From: JAEULH01 sp963789785
GTDB lineage: Bacteria > Pseudomonadota > Alphaproteobacteria > Rhodospirillales > Defluviicoccaceae
DNA length: 64,000 nt
Direction of reading: 5' to 3'
Assembly: GCA_963789785.1 (NCBI GenBank)
Contig: CAWBNC010000038.1
Location: forward strand, 210,161-274,160
The notes under the pieces are model-generated. The model saw only the letters and a program-made list of their open reading frames with translations. It was not told the origin of the DNA and ran no database searches. The translations under genes were made by a program, and so were the position numbers. Position 1 is the stretch's first letter; each line of letters begins with the position of its first letter. Below are positions 17,977 through 30,079 of this stretch, piece by piece.

Positions 17977-18024
17977 GGCTCGTGGCGGCAAACGGAAAGA
18001 GATGCCGGGAGGCTGGAGTCAAAC

Positions 18025-18333
18025 ATGGGCGGCACGCCGAACATTAGCCAGCTCGCCATCGAGCGCACGGAGAGCATGTCCGATGGCCGCTACGTGGCGC
18101 ACGTGCAGGGCTCCCAAGCCGAGATGACGTATTCGCGCCCGGACGAAAAGACGCTTGTGATCCAGCACACCGGCGTGCCGCATACGCTGCGCCACAGAGG
18201 GATCGGCCAGGCGCTTGTGCACCGTGCCGTAGAGGACGCCCGCGCTGAAGGCCGCCTGATCGTTCCGGTTTGCTCTTTCGTCAGGGTCCAAATGGCGCGC
18301 CATCCCGCCTGGCAGGACGTGCTAAAGCGCTGA
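18025..18333 (+). CDS. YjdJ-type small GNAT N-acetyltransferase
   Basis: The 102-residue protein is a minimal GCN5-related acetyltransferase. It has AEMTYSRPDEKTLVIQHTGVP followed by the acetyl-CoA loop RHRGIGQALVHRAVEDAR, and VPVCSFVRVQMARHP near the end. Members of this short family usually acetylate small molecules or act on unknown substrates. An SD-like GGGAGG lies upstream. It is likely co-transcribed with the DUF5996 gene. Confidence 0.85.
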   Translation: MGGTPNISQLAIERTESMSDGRYVAHVQGSQAEMTYSRPDEKTLVIQHTGVPHTLRHRGIGQALVHRAVEDARAEGRLIVPVCSFVRVQMARHPAWQDVLKR

Positions 18334-18442
18334 TGTGCAATCGGCGCAAGATGATGCGGCGAGACGGAGCGGGGGGCCATGGCCGGCAGTCATGGCCTTG
18401 ATCCCCATTGGTGCGGGGCGCCGTGAGGGCTGACGATGGTTC

Positions 18443-18470
18443 TTGCAAAGCCCCGGTCTTCTTTTAATAT
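18443..18470 (+). promoter_or_regulatory. Sigma-70 promoter of the tRNA-Gly gene
   Basis: TTGCAA (18443-18448) and TAATAT (18465-18470) are spaced by 16 bases and stand 31 bases before the mature tRNA 5' end. Both boxes are close to consensus and the spacing suits a stable-RNA promoter. Confidence 0.65.
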
Positions 18471-18501
18471 CGCCGCCAATAACCGCTGTCACGGTGCCGG
18501 C

Positions 18502-18576
18502 GCGGGCGTAGCTCAGGGGTAGAGCGCAACCTTGCCAAGGTTGAAGTCGAGGGTTCGAATCCCTTCGCCCGCTCCA
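18502..18576 (+). tRNA. tRNA-Gly (anticodon GCC)
   Basis: The cloverleaf is complete. The acceptor arms are GCGGGCG (18502-18508) and CGCCCGC (18566-18572), followed by T and an encoded CCA (18574-18576). The D stem is GCTC/GAGC. The anticodon stem CAACC/GGTTG encloses TTGCCAA with anticodon GCC at 18534-18536. The T arm contains GGTTCGAATCC. It reads the GGC/GGU glycine codons. Confidence 0.97.
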
Positions 18577-18712
18577 AGCGGCTTCACTGCGTGGAGTTCG
18601 GAAGTCGGCTGGCGACCGGACCCCGGCGCCCTCGATCGGCCCTCATTTCGATCTTCCCGGAGCGTGAGACCAGCATCGGCATCTGGTTGCAGCGACTGGG
18701 AGGACTTCGACG

Positions 18713-21700
18713 ATGGCGATATCGCGGTTTTCTGATGCCCACAAGGACGATCTTCTTGCCAAGATCGTCGAGATCGCGCGCTGGCGGCTTGGCGACGAGC
18801 AGGCGCAGACCTTCACCAGATTCATCCAGGCATACTTCGCGCGCGTGCCCGGAGAGGACATCTACCGGATCAGCCCGGACAATCTGTTCGGCGCCGCCTA
18901 TGCCCACTGGCGCTTTGCCGAGTTTCGCGCTGCACGGACGGCGCGGGTGCGGGTTTACAATCCCAAATTGGAAGAGGACGGTTGGCGCTGCGACCACACC
19001 GTCGTCGAAGTCGTCACCGACGACATGCCGTTCCTCGTCGAACTCGGTTACGTCGGAGCTGAGCCGGCGCGATCTTCCCGTTCAGCTCGTCATCCACCCC
19101 GTCATCCGCGTCCGTCGCGATGACCGCGGCGTGCTTCTCGGCCTCGCCGATGGTTGCGGCGATGAAGACACGTCCGGCGTGGTCGCTGCGGAGTCGATGA
19201 TGCACTTCGAAATCGTTCGCCAGCCCGAGGAGGTCGCCAGCGAACTCACCGAGGCCATCGCGCGGGTTCTGGCCGACGTCCGTCGAGCCGTCGAGGACTG
19301 GCAGGCCATGCGCGATATGCTCAAGTCCGTCATCGCCGATCTCGACAACCCGCCGCGGGGTCTGTCCGCCGACGAGATCAGCGAGGACCGGGATTTTCTT
19401 CGCTGGATCTACGAGAACAACTTCACCCTGCTGGGCTACCGCGCTTATGACTTCATCGCCCGCGATGGCGACGGTGCCGAACCGGTTGCGGCGGTGCTCC
19501 CGGGATCGGGCCTCGGCCTGCTGCGCGAGCCCGGCTTTCTGGTCTTCGACGAATTCCGCGACCAGGCGCCGCTTCCGCCGGCGGTTCGCGCTTTCGTCGC
19601 CCGCCCTGACCTCTTGATGGTGACCAAGTCCAACCGCCGTTCGACCGTGCACCGGTCCGTCCACATGGATGTGATCGTCGCCAAGCGGGCCGACGCCGAA
19701 GGCCAGGTCATCGGCGAGCACATGTTCGTCGGGCTGTTCACCGCGGTCGCCTACAACCTCAGCGCCCGCAGCATTCCGCTGCTAAAGCGCAAGCTGAACA
19801 ACATTATCGCCCGCGCCGGATTCGATCCGCGAGAGCACGACGGCCGGGCGCTGATGAACATTATCGAGACCTACCCCCGCGACGAGCTGTTCCAGATTTC
19901 CGAAGACCATCTGCTGACGACCGCGCTCGGCATTCTCGATCTTGAGCAACGCCGGCGGGTGCGTCTGTTCCTGCGCCGCGACGACTTCGAGCGGTTCGTC
20001 TCCTGCATGGTGTATCTGCCGCTCGACCGCTACACGACCGCGCGGCGCCTTGCCATCCAGTCGATCCTGGCCAAGGCCTTCGCCGGTGAAATCTCGGCGC
20101 ACTACAGCCAGGTCGGCAACTCGCCGATGGCGCGGCTGCAATTCGTCGTACGCACCACGCCCGGCGAAATCCCGGATTACAACGTCGACGAGCTCGAAGC
20201 GGCAATCGTCGATGCGACCCGGAGCTGGGCCGATCACCTTCATGACGCGCTCTTCGCCGCCCACGGCGAGGAGCAGGGCCAGCTCCTGTTCGAGCGCTAC
20301 AAGGGCGCATTTCCGCCCGGCTACCGGGAACGCTTTAATGCGGAGCAGGCCGTCGCCGACGTCGGCCTGATCGAACAGACGCTGCGGTCGGGCACGCTGG
20401 GGATGACGCTTTACAGTCCGTTCGGGACCGCCGATACGGACATGCGCTTCAAGGTATTCCTGCGGGGCAGACCGATCGTCCTGTCGCAGGTCCTGCCGAT
20501 GCTCGAGCACCTTGGCCTGCGGGTGATCGACGAGGTGCCGCACGCGGTACGCCTCGCCGCCGATGCGACCCTCATCATGATCCACGACTTCGGACTGCAT
20601 ACGCGTTCGGCAACCCCTGTTGACCTGGGGGCGGTGCGCGCGAATTTTCAGGAGGCGTTTCTCGCCGTCTGGGACGGCCGGGCCGAAAGCGATCTGTTCA
20701 ACGCGCTGGTGCTGACCGGCGGGCTCAACTGGCGCGAGGTGGTGATCATCCGCGCCTACTGCCGCTATCTCCGCCAGATCGGCATCGCCTTCTCGCAGGC
20801 CTACATGGAACAGACGCTGATCGGCAACCCCGAGCTGGCGCGGCTGATCGTCGCCCTGTTCAAGGCCCGGTTCGACCCCGCCGGCGGACGAGGGAGGCCG
20901 AGAAGCGCGCGCAGCGGCGATACGCGAGCAGATCGATGCGGGTCTCGACGCGGTCGTGAGCGCGGATCAGGACCGGATTCTGCGTCGGTTTTTCAACCTC
21001 GTCGAGGCGACCCGACGGACGAACTACTTCCAGCCCGGCGACGAGGGCGGGCTCAAGCCATATCTCTCGTTCAAGCTCGACAGCCGCGCCGTCGACGAGC
21101 TGCCGCTGCCGCGGCCGATGTTCGAGATTTTCGTCTATTCGCCGCGGATGGAGGGCATTCACCTCCGCGGCGGCAAGGTCGCGCGCGGCGGCATTCGCTG
21201 GTCGGACCGGCGCGAGGACTTCCGCACCGAGATCCTCGGGCTGATGAAGGCGCAGATGGTCAAGAACGCCGTCATCGTCCCGGTTGGCGCCAAAGGCGGG
21301 TTCGTCCTCAAACAGGCGCCGGACCCTTCCAATCGCGAGGCGTTCCTGGCCGAGGGCATCGCCTGCTACAAGACGCTGATCCGCGGCCTGCTCGATATCA
21401 CCGACAACCTGTCCCAGGGCGCGGTGGCGCCGCCCGCCGACGTGGTTCGCTGCGACGGCGACGACCCTTACCTCGTCGTCGCCGCCGACAAGGGGACGGC
21501 GACGTTCTCCGACATCGCCAACGGCCTGTCGCAGGATTACGGCTTCTGGCTCGGCGACGCCTTCGCGTCCGGCGGCAGCCAGGGCTACGACCACAAGAAG
21601 ATGGGGATCACCGCCCGCGGCGCCTGGGAGTCGGTCAAGCGCCACTTCCGCGAGCTCGGCATCGATACCCAGACCCAGGACTTCACCGTCATCGGCATCG

Positions 21701-23577
21701 GCGACATGGCCGGCGACGTCTTCGGCAACGGCATGCTGCTGTCGTCGCATATCAAGCTTCTCGCCGCGTTCAACCATCTGCACATCTTCATCGACCCCGA
21801 CCCCGATCCGGCCGCGAGCTTCGCCGAGCGCCGGCGGCTGTTCGAGTTGCCGCGCTCGACCTGGGCCGACTACGCCGCGGGCGCCATCTCCAAGGGCGGC
21901 GGCGTGTTCGAGCGCCGGGCCAAGTCGATCGCTCTGAGCCCGGAGATCCGCGCGCGGTTCGGGATCGAGACAGCGCGAGCGACCCCGACCGAGCTCATCG
22001 GGGTGCTGCTGAAAAGCGCGGTCGACCTTCTCTGGTTCGGCGGCATCGGCACCTTCGTCAAGGGTGAGCACGAGTCCAACGCCGACGCCGGCGACCGCGC
22101 CAACGACGCCGTTCGCATCAACGGCAGCGAGCTTCGCTGCAAGGTCATCGGCGAGGGCGCTAACCTTGGGATCACTCAGTTCGGACGGCTCGACTTCGCC
22201 CGTGACGGCGGACGCATCAACACCGACTTCATCGACAACTCGGCCGGTGTCGACTGCTCCGACCACGAGGTCAACATCAAGATCCTGCTCGACGCGGTGG
22301 TGGCCGACGGCGACCTGACGGCAAAGCAGCGCAACGGCCTGCTGGTCAAAATGACCGAAGAGGTCGGCGAGCTTGTTCTGCGCGACAATTACCTGCAGAC
22401 CCAGGCGATCAGCCTGATCGCTGCGGAAGGTGTCGGCTCACTCGACAACCAGATCCGGCTGATGCGCACGCTCGAGCGCCAGGGCCACCTGAATCGGGGG
22501 GTCGAGTTCCTGCCTGACGACGACGCGCTGGCCGAGCGCAGCGCGGCCCGTCAGGGACTGACCCGGCCCGAGATCGCGGTTCTCTTCTCCCACTGCAAGA
22601 TCTGGCTCTACGAGCAGCTGATCGCCTCGGACCTCCCCGACGACCGTCATCTCGCCGAGGATGTTGTCCGCTATTTCCCGACACCCATCCAGAACCAGCT
22701 CAAGGCGCGGATCGCCGATCATCGCCTTCGCCGCGAGATCATCGCAACCTCGATCACAAACAGCCTGATCAACCGCGTCGGCGGAACCTTCGTCACCGAG
22801 ATTTTCGAGAAAACCGGGATGCCGGTGGTCGACATCACCCGCGCCTATATCGTCGCGCGCGACGTCTTCTCGGTGCGCTCGATCTGGGAACAGATCGAGG
22901 CGCTCGACAATGTCGTTCCGGCCTCGGTTCAGATCACCCTGCACCGCGACGTCCAGCGTCTGGTCGAGCGCGCGACACATGTGGTTCCTGCGCAACGGCG
23001 GCTCGCCCATCGACATTACCGTCAACATCGCCGCCTTCGACACGCCGGTTGCCGGCCTGGCCGGATCATATCGAGGCGGTGCTGCCCGAGGACGTCAACA
23101 GCCGGATCATCCATCGCGCGCACCGCTACCAGGATGACGGCGTGCCGGAAGACGTGGCCCGCCGGGTCGCTTACCTCATCGTCATGCCCTCGGCCTGCGA
23201 CATCGTCCGCATCGCCGCGGCGCGCGGCGTTCCGGCGGAAGACGTGGCGGCGCTCTACTTCACCCTCGGCGAAGCGCTCGGCTTCGGCTGGCTGCGCTAC
23301 CAGGCCGAGAAGCTGCCGGTGACCAGCTATTGGCAGCGGCTGGCCATCGCCGCGGTGATCGAGGAGCTTTACGGCCACCAGCGCGACATCACCATGCGCG
23401 TCCACGATAACGGCGGCGGCGTCGGCAACGAGGCGATCGAGGCTTGGAGCGCAGGCACGTGGTCCGGTTGTCGATCGTAGTCGGGCGCTGATTGCCGAAC
23501 TTGCGGCCGCGCCCAAGGTGGATCTTTCGATGCTGACGGTCGCCAGCCGCCAGCTCCGCGCGCTGGCGGAGGCTTAG
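18713..23577 (+). CDS. gdhB: Large NAD-dependent glutamate dehydrogenase (several frame breaks)
   Basis: The ~1,620-codon gene encodes the 180-kDa-class NAD-GDH that deaminates glutamate to 2-oxoglutarate. The N-terminal regulatory region (ACT-like) begins MAISRFSDAHKDD after a GGGAGG site. The catalytic domain lies around 21000-22300: GGKVARGGIRWSDRREDFRTE, the substrate lysine region NAVIVPVGAKGGFV, then GIGDMAGDVFGNGM for NAD. The last ~400 residues are the family helical domain. The frame breaks near 19045, 20905, 22975, 23050 and 23445, with sequence continuing each time. The stop is at 23575. The name follows the alphaproteobacterial enzyme and is a family-level call. Its presence fits catabolic glutamate use next to the PII/AmtB nitrogen genes. 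Confidence 0.9.
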
Positions 23578-23579
23578 GC

Positions 23580-24917
23580 TTGGCGATCGCGGTCCGACGT
23601 TCCGTCCGGCGCGGCGGACGAGGCGCCGGTCGCGACCGATCGCGTCGGGCTCGCCGCCTGGTGCGGCTACGACTGGGCCAATTCGAGCTATCCAACCGTC
23701 ATCAGCACCTTCGTGTTCGCCGCCTACTTCGCCAAGGCCGTCGCCGTCGACAACGTCACCGGAACGAGCCAGTGGGCCTACGCCATGAGCGCTTCGGCGC
23801 TGGCGCTCGCCCTCGCCGGGCCGGTTCTGGGCGCCATCGCCGACAGCGCCGGCCGACGCAAACCATGGGTCGGGGCATTTACGCTCATCGCCGTCATCGC
23901 CACAGCGATGCTCTGGTTCGCCAGGCCGGAGCCGTCCTTCGTTATCTGGGTGCTGGCGTTCGTTGCCCTGAGCCAACTTCGCCTTCGAGATGGCCGGGAT
24001 CTTCTACAACGCCATGCTGCCGTCCCTGGCTTCGCCGGCGATCCTCGGGCGGATCTCCGGCTGGGGCTGGGGGCTCGGCTACGCCGGCGGCCTGGTCTGT
24101 CTCGTCGTCGCGCTGGTCGTGCTGATCCAGCCGCAACCGCCGCTGTTTGGCCTCGACGCCGCCGCCGCCGAGCCGGTGCGGGCGACCGCCCTGCTCGTGG
24201 CCCTGTGGTTCGCCGTCTTCTCGCTACCCTTCTTCATGTTCACCCCCGACACCCGATCGAAGGGCGTGCCGCCGCTCACGGCGGCGCGACAGGGCGTTGC
24301 CTCGCATCGTCTCGACCTTCCGCCGGGTGCGCGAGTATAGGCCGGTGGTCACCTACCTGATTTCGCACATGATCTACACCGATGGGCTGAACACCCTGTT
24401 CACCGTCGGCGGCATCTATGCCGCGGTCACTTTCGGCATGGACTTCAACGAACTTCTGCTCTTCGGCATCGCCATGAATGTCACCGCCGGCCTCGGCGCC
24501 TTCGCCTTCGGCTGGATCGACGACTGGATCGGGCCGAAGACGACGATCTTCATCGCCGTCGGCGCGCTGACCGTCCTGGGCGCGATCCTGATCTTCGTCG
24601 AATCGAAGACCCTGTTCTGGGCGTTCGGCCTGCCGCTCGGGATCTTCTTCGGCCCGGCCCAGTCGGCCAGCCGCTCGTTAATGGCTCGGCTCGCGCCGCC
24701 GAACCTCTACGCCGAGATGTTCGGCCTGTTCGCGCTGTCGGGGAAGGCGACGGCGTTCCTCGGGCCGTTCCTGTTCGGCTTCGTCACCGATTTGGCCGGC
24801 ACCCAGCGGGCCGGGCTGGCGACGATCCTGGGCTTCTTCGTCGTCGGCCTGGCGCTGTTGATCCCGGTGCCCGACGCCCGCCGTCCGTCCGAACCGCCGC
24901 CACCGCCTGTGGCTTGA
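23580..24917 (+). CDS. UMF1-family MFS transporter (frame breaks)
   Basis: The ~440-residue protein has about twelve membrane spans. Its UMF1/Atg22-like signature begins with GYDWANSSYPTVISTFVF near 23670. It continues with LGAIADSAGRRKPWVG (the MFS loop 2-3 motif), IFYNAMLPSLAS and GFVTDLAGTQRAGL. UMF1 proteins are inner-membrane permeases with mostly unknown substrates, some proposed for amino-acid efflux. Frame breaks near 23972 and 24295 are needed to read the whole protein. No good start codon is visible in the correct frame after the NAD-GDH stop. The true start may lie within a further sequence error, so the 5' boundary is uncertain. Confidence 0.8.
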
Positions 24918-25066
24918 ACAAGCAGAAAACGGGTCCCTCCTGATGTAGTCCGGCTGCGAGTGCTTTGGCGGACAGTGGGTCAACATGTTTTTGCAGGCTG
25001 GGCCTGTCGAAGCCGCAGGGAGACAAAGCTCGAAAACAGCTGGCTCAGCAAAAATTCGGATCAAGC

Positions 25067-26639
25067 TCAATGGCGGAAGTGGCGCATGCCGGTGAAGACC
25101 ATCGCCATGTCGCGCTCGTCGGCGGCGGCGATCACCTCGTCGTCACGCATCGATCCGCCGGGCTGGATGACGGCGGTGGCGCCGGCCTCGGCGCAGGCGA
25201 TCAGGCCGTCGGCGAAGGGGAAGAAGGCATCCGAGGCGACGACCGAGCGCAATGTCCGCGCCTCCGTTTCGCCGGCGTCGGTTCGGGCTTCCTCGGCCTT
25301 CCAGACGGCGAGCCGGGCGGAGTCGACCCGGCTCATCTGCCCGGCGCCCACGCCGACGGTGCGTCCGCCCCGACAGAAGACGATCGCGTTGGACTTGACG
25401 TGCTTGCAGACCGCGAAGGCGAACCTCAGATCGGCCATCTCGGCATTGCTCGGCGGCCGGCGGCTGACGACCTTGAGGGTGTCGCCGGTCAACCGGTTGT
25501 CGCGGCTCTGCAGCAGGTAGCCGCCGGCCAGCGAGCGCATCGTCATGCCGGGGCCGAGCGGATCGGGCACGGCACCAGCGATCAACACGCGGGTATTCTT
25601 CTTCGCCGCCAGCGCTGCGCGGGCGTCGTCATTTATCTCCGGCGCGATGACCACTTCGACGAACAGCTTCGCGATCTCGGCCGCGGTCGCGCCATCGAGG
25701 CGCCGGTTTACCGCGACAATTCCGCCGAAGGCGCTGACCGGGTCGCACGCAAGCGCCTTGGCGTAGGCCTCCGCCAGCGTCTCGCCAACGGCGACGCCGC
25801 ATGGATTGGCGTGCTTGACGATCGCCACTGCCGGCCCCTCGAACTCGCCGACCAGCTCGAAGGCGGCGTCGGTGTCGTTAAGGTTGTTGAAGCTGAGTTC
25901 CTTGCCCTGGATCTGAGCAGCGCTGGCGACGCCCGGCCGGCCGTCGCCGGAGACATAAAAGGCGGCCCCCTGGTGTGGGTTCTCGCCATAGCGCAGCGCC
26001 TGCCTGCGGACGCCGGCGAAGACCAGGCGGTCGGGAAACGGCTCGCGGAGCGCGCCGTTGAACCAGCCGGCAATGGCGGCGTCGTAGGCGCCGGTGCGGG
26101 CATACGCCTTCGCCGCAAGCGCTTTGCGGAAGGCCGGCGTGGTTGCGCCTTCGCCTTCGCCGAGCTCCGCGACGAGGCGGCGAGTAATCGGCCGGATCGA
26201 CGACGACGGTGACGAAGGCGTGGTTCTTCGCCGCCGCCCGGATCAGCGCCGGGCCGCCGATGTCGATGTTCTCGATGCAGGCGGCGAAGTCCGCGCCGGA
26301 CGCCGCCGTCGCCTCGAACGGGTAGAGGTTGACGACGAGCAGGTCGATCGGCGCGATGTTGTGCTCGCGCATCGCCTGTTCGTGCTCGGGGTTGTCGCGG
26401 ACGGCAAGCAGGCCGCCGTGGATCGCCGGCTGCAGGGTCTTGACCCGGCCGTCCATGATTTCCGGAAAGCCGGTGAAGTCGGACACCTCGATGACCGCGA
26501 CACCCGCCGCGCGCAGCGCCGCGGCCGAGCCGCCGGTGGACAGGATCTCGATGCCGCGCGCTGCGAGCGCTTGCCCAAGTTCGTCGATGCCGGTCTTGTC
26601 GGAAACGGAAATCAGGGCGCGGCGAATGGGCGCGGACAT
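25067..26639 (-). CDS. purH: Bifunctional AICAR transformylase / IMP cyclohydrolase (one frame break)
   Basis: PurH carries out the last two steps of IMP synthesis. The N-terminal IMP cyclohydrolase domain begins RRALISVSDKTGI and has STGGSA, VSDFTGFPEIMDGRVKTL and HGGLLAVRDN. The C-terminal transformylase has AIVKHANPCGVAVG, AFGGIVAVNR and near its end the conserved DAFFPFADGLIACAEAG and QPGGSMRD. Total length (~524 codons) is the family length. The frame breaks once near 26190, between the domains, and continues without loss. The enzyme is normally essential without purine supply, which argues for a sequence error. The order rsmB, heparinase gene, purH on one strand is common in related bacteria. 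Confidence 0.92.
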
Positions 26640-26738
26640 CGGCGGCAGGCTCCTTCAGTGGACAATCGGCGGCTTGTGCGGTCGCGCCGGTGTCTATAGC
26701 AGAACGCCGCCCGCCGACGCACGGCCAGATCACCCCGG

Positions 26739-28597
26739 CTAATTGCCGCCTGGCGCTTCGTCGCGTAGTTTCGGGTGCCGGCCGGGCTCTTCGGCTTCAG
26801 ATCCAGCGTCGCTTGGGCCTCGGGTTGGCGAGCGCTCAGCGCTTCCGGCCTCGCGTCTTCGAGGTTTCGCCGCCGGCTCCGGCGCGACCGCCCCGCCATA
26901 GGCGTCGCTGGCCTGGCGCAGATCCTGGTCGACCCGGCGCAGCGCCCACTTGATCCGCGTCACCTTGGCGTCGGAGGGGGCGCTGACGACGATCTGGCGA
27001 GTCGGCTCGGGCACGTCCGAGGCACCAAGGTAGACGCTGTCGTCGAGCGCCATCGTCCCGCCGATGGAGATGAATCGATAGATCGCGCCGCCGGGCAGGG
27101 TCAGACGGATGCCGGCAACGCCATCGCCAGCGCGCTGGTTCTCGAATGCCGCCTGGACGCGCGGGTGGAGGTGGAAGCGGACCACGAAGCGCGTTCCCGC
27201 CACGGCCTTCGCAGGCGTCCTCGCCGCGAATGTCCTCGCCGAGAGCGTCCATGTACAGGCGTCGGCGACAGATCGCGGCGAACCGGGCGGCGTAGCCGTT
27301 GTGATCGACCTCCAGCCAGGTCGCCCCCTCGGCCGTCCGGCGGATCGCGCGCACCTCCACGCGTGCGCTGAAGGCGCCCGCGGGTGTTGAGAGCGAGCGC
27401 ATTGACGTTGTCGATCATTGCCGCCGAGTGCGCCGCGGTGGAGCGCATGGCGGCCTGCCAGCGCGGCTCATCTCCGGCGAAGCCGCCGCAGTTGACGATG
27501 AGCCGCTCGCGGCCGACGCTCATCTCGAACGCCCCCGGCGCGGCGTGGGCGAGCCGGTCCGCGCCCGCGGGTGGCGGACCGCCCGGCGTCGAGAAGGATC
27601 AGCACCGGCCCGGCGGCGAGGCGCTCGAACGCGCCAGCGCGAGCGCTTGCCGGCGGCCGCCCTTTAACGCCGGACTCCGCCAGCGTGGCGTCGATGACGT
27701 GGACCCGGTCTTCCTTACCGCTGTTGAAACAGAGCGAGGCCGCCATCGCCGTGGCGGAAGAAGCGCAGGATGGCGGCCATGCGCTCGATCGCACCGCTGA
27801 GGAACAGCGGGGGTTTCTTCCTCGGCGTCGACTGAGCATGGCTGCGAATCTCAAGGAGATTGCGCAGCACCGCCAGGTGGACCGCCGGGTTGCGCTGGAT
27901 GTGACAGCCATCGGCGAGGATCTGTCGGTCGATTTCGCGCTCGAGAACGTCAAGCGTGCTACCCCTGTCGCCGATCGCGAGCGCCATCGCCGCGGCAAGC
28001 GCGCCAGCGATCGCAACGAAGGCAGCTTCGCTTCCGCTATCGTATGGCAAATCGCGCCGCAGGTGGCGCGCCTGCATGTTCAGCGAGCGGTAGAACGCGC
28101 GGTGCAGGCCCTCGTCGTCACCGGCGAGGACGAAGTCGGCGCAGGTGATCCAGGCAATCAGCCGCCGGCCGAGCGATCCCCGGCTGCCATGCAAGCTCGC
28201 TCCAGCGAGGGTTCGCCCGAATCCAGCCGCGAACCAGCTCCTGCGCCCGCGCCCGCGCCGGCTCGCTGCCGAGGGCCTTGAGATCGACCAGCCAGGAGAA
28301 GCCATGCATCAGCGCGCCGGCGCGCGGACCCGGCGGTGGCACCGACCATGGCAGCGTCCCGAACGGGAGGTTCCTGCCTGCCAGCGGCAGGTGTCCGTGG
28401 AGCACTGCCTCGGCGACGGCGCGGCTGTTGTCGGCCGGGCGAAGCGGCAGCGTCCGTTGCAATTCAGCGTTCGGCTGCCGGCTCAACAGGCGATGATAAG
28501 CGGCGGACCGATACCAGGCACGGCGCATGGAGCGCCTCGCGCGCGCCAAGGTCAGACGGCCCGCAAGTCCGCCGAAGCCGTCGATGGAACCGCTCAC
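26739..28597 (-). CDS. Heparinase II/III family protein (several frame breaks)
   Basis: The gene encodes a ~600-residue protein of the alginate-lyase/heparinase II-III type. It has an N-terminal helical toroid (GTLPWSVPPPGPRAGALMHGFSWL, LNMQARHLRRDLPYDSG) and a C-terminal beta-sandwich (GRERLIVNCGGFAGDEPRWQAA, FHLHPRV, LPGGAIYRF). Related proteins beside rsmB and purH are thought to act on uronic-acid polysaccharides or be non-degrading relatives. The substrate is unknown. At least four frame breaks (near 28160, 27720, 27550 and 27240) interrupt it, the highest density in the window. The GTG start 28597 is preceded by AGAGG. An ATG-like upstream start at 28663 is possible. This gene could be a real pseudogene, unlike its neighbours. 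Confidence 0.75.
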
Positions 28598-28742
28598 ATT
28601 GCCTCTGCCGCGGTTTGCCCAAGGCCCAGCCTCAAGCGCTAAGGACTGCACCAGTCGTCGCACTCATCACAATCCGTGGTAGCAGGTTGACCCCCACGCC
28701 GCAAGTTGCTCCGGGGTTCGGGCGTTCAGCCGGCCGGATAGG

Positions 28743-30051
28743 CTAGATCCGGCGCAGGCGGGCGATGTAGAAGCCGTCGAGGCCGCCCTGCTCGGGCCAG
28801 TGACAGGGCAGGGTGCGAACATCGCCGGCCGGCGTGATCGCTTCCGCCAAGCCGCCGAATCTCGCCGGCGCCGATTGGCCGGCGCTCGACCGGCGCGCCG
28901 CCGGCGAGGAGCGCCTCGATCAGCGCCGGACCCTCCTCGGGCTGAAGCGAACAGGCGCAGTAGATCAGCGTTCCGCCCGGCCGGGTCATCTCGACGGCGG
29001 CGGCCAGCAGGCGCTGACTGGACGCCGGCCAGCGCGATGACGTCGGCCGGGCGTCTTCAGCCAGGCCACGTCGGGATGCCGGCGGATGGTGCCGGTGGCC
29101 GAACAAGGCGCATCGAGAAGCACCGCGTCCGCCGGTTCCGCCGGTCGCCAGGCGCCGGCATCGGCGACGACGAGTTCCGCTGCTAGGCCAAGACGGGCGA
29201 GATTGCCCTGAAGCTGGCGACCGCGCGCGGGCGCTGCGTTCGACCGCGACAACGTCGGCGCCCGCGGCGCAGAGCTGCGCCGTCTTGCCGCCCGGCGCGG
29301 CGCAGAGATCGATTACCCGGCGGCCGGCGAGCGGGCCGAAGAGGGTCGCCGGCAGCGCCGCCGCCGCGTCCTGCACCCACCACGAACCGGCGGCGAAGCC
29401 GGGCAGCGCCGGGATCGGTCCTTTGGCGCGCAGTCGCAGGCTGCCGGTGGGCAGGATTACCGCGTCCAGCCCGGCGGTCGTTTCGCCGGTTCGCCTCGGC
29501 GTCAGGTCGAGCGGTGGCTCGCTCAGGTGCGCCGTTGCGATGGCCCGCGCCGTCGTCTCGCCGTAGGCCGCGCTCCAGGCGCGCCAAAGCCACTCCGGCG
29601 TGTTGATCCGGGCGGCGTCCTGACCGGCAATAATGCCGTCGGCCTCAGCGGCGGCGCGGCGAAGCACGGCATTGACCAGACCGGCGTAGGGCCGCAACGG
29701 CTTGCGCGCGTGCGCCAGCTCGACTGCGGTATTGACCGCCGCATGAGCCGGCGTGCGGAGAAAGGCGAGCTGGCAGACGCCGAGCCGGATCAGGTTGCGC
29801 GCCCGGTCGCCGCGCTCGGGAATCGGCCTTGCGACCAGTCGGCGGATCACCCCGTCGATCTGGCCAAGGCGGCGCAAGGTCGTCGTCACCAGGTTCAGGG
29901 TGAAGGCGCGATCGCGGCCGTCGAGCCTCCCCGCGCCGAGATGCCGGTCGATGCTCTCGTCGGCTGCGCGACCTGTGCCCAGGACGCCTTCGAGGATGTC
30001 CAGAGCGGCGGCGCGCGCATCGGCCGGCGCGCCCGCTCCGCCTGGCTTCAC
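28743..30051 (-). CDS. rsmB: 16S rRNA (cytosine-967-C5)-methyltransferase RsmB (frame breaks)
   Basis: RsmB methylates C967 of 16S rRNA with SAM. The NusB-like N-terminal domain spans ~150 residues (AALDILEGVLG, then ARNLIRLGVCQLAFL and NAVLRRAA). The Rossmann methyltransferase domain has VIDLCAAPGGKTAQL and, in a second frame, VLLDAPCSATGTIRRHPD with the catalytic PC motif. The SLQPEEGPALIEALL segment returns in the first frame. The end in the corrected frame (DGFYIARLRRI) is the family C-terminus, with stop at 28743. Breaks lie near 29215, 29050 and 28850. GTG 30051 is the likely start, 28 bases after the htpX stop. Confidence 0.85.
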
Positions 30052-30079
30052 GACGTGGCTTCGGCCAAGGGCGTCGCGA

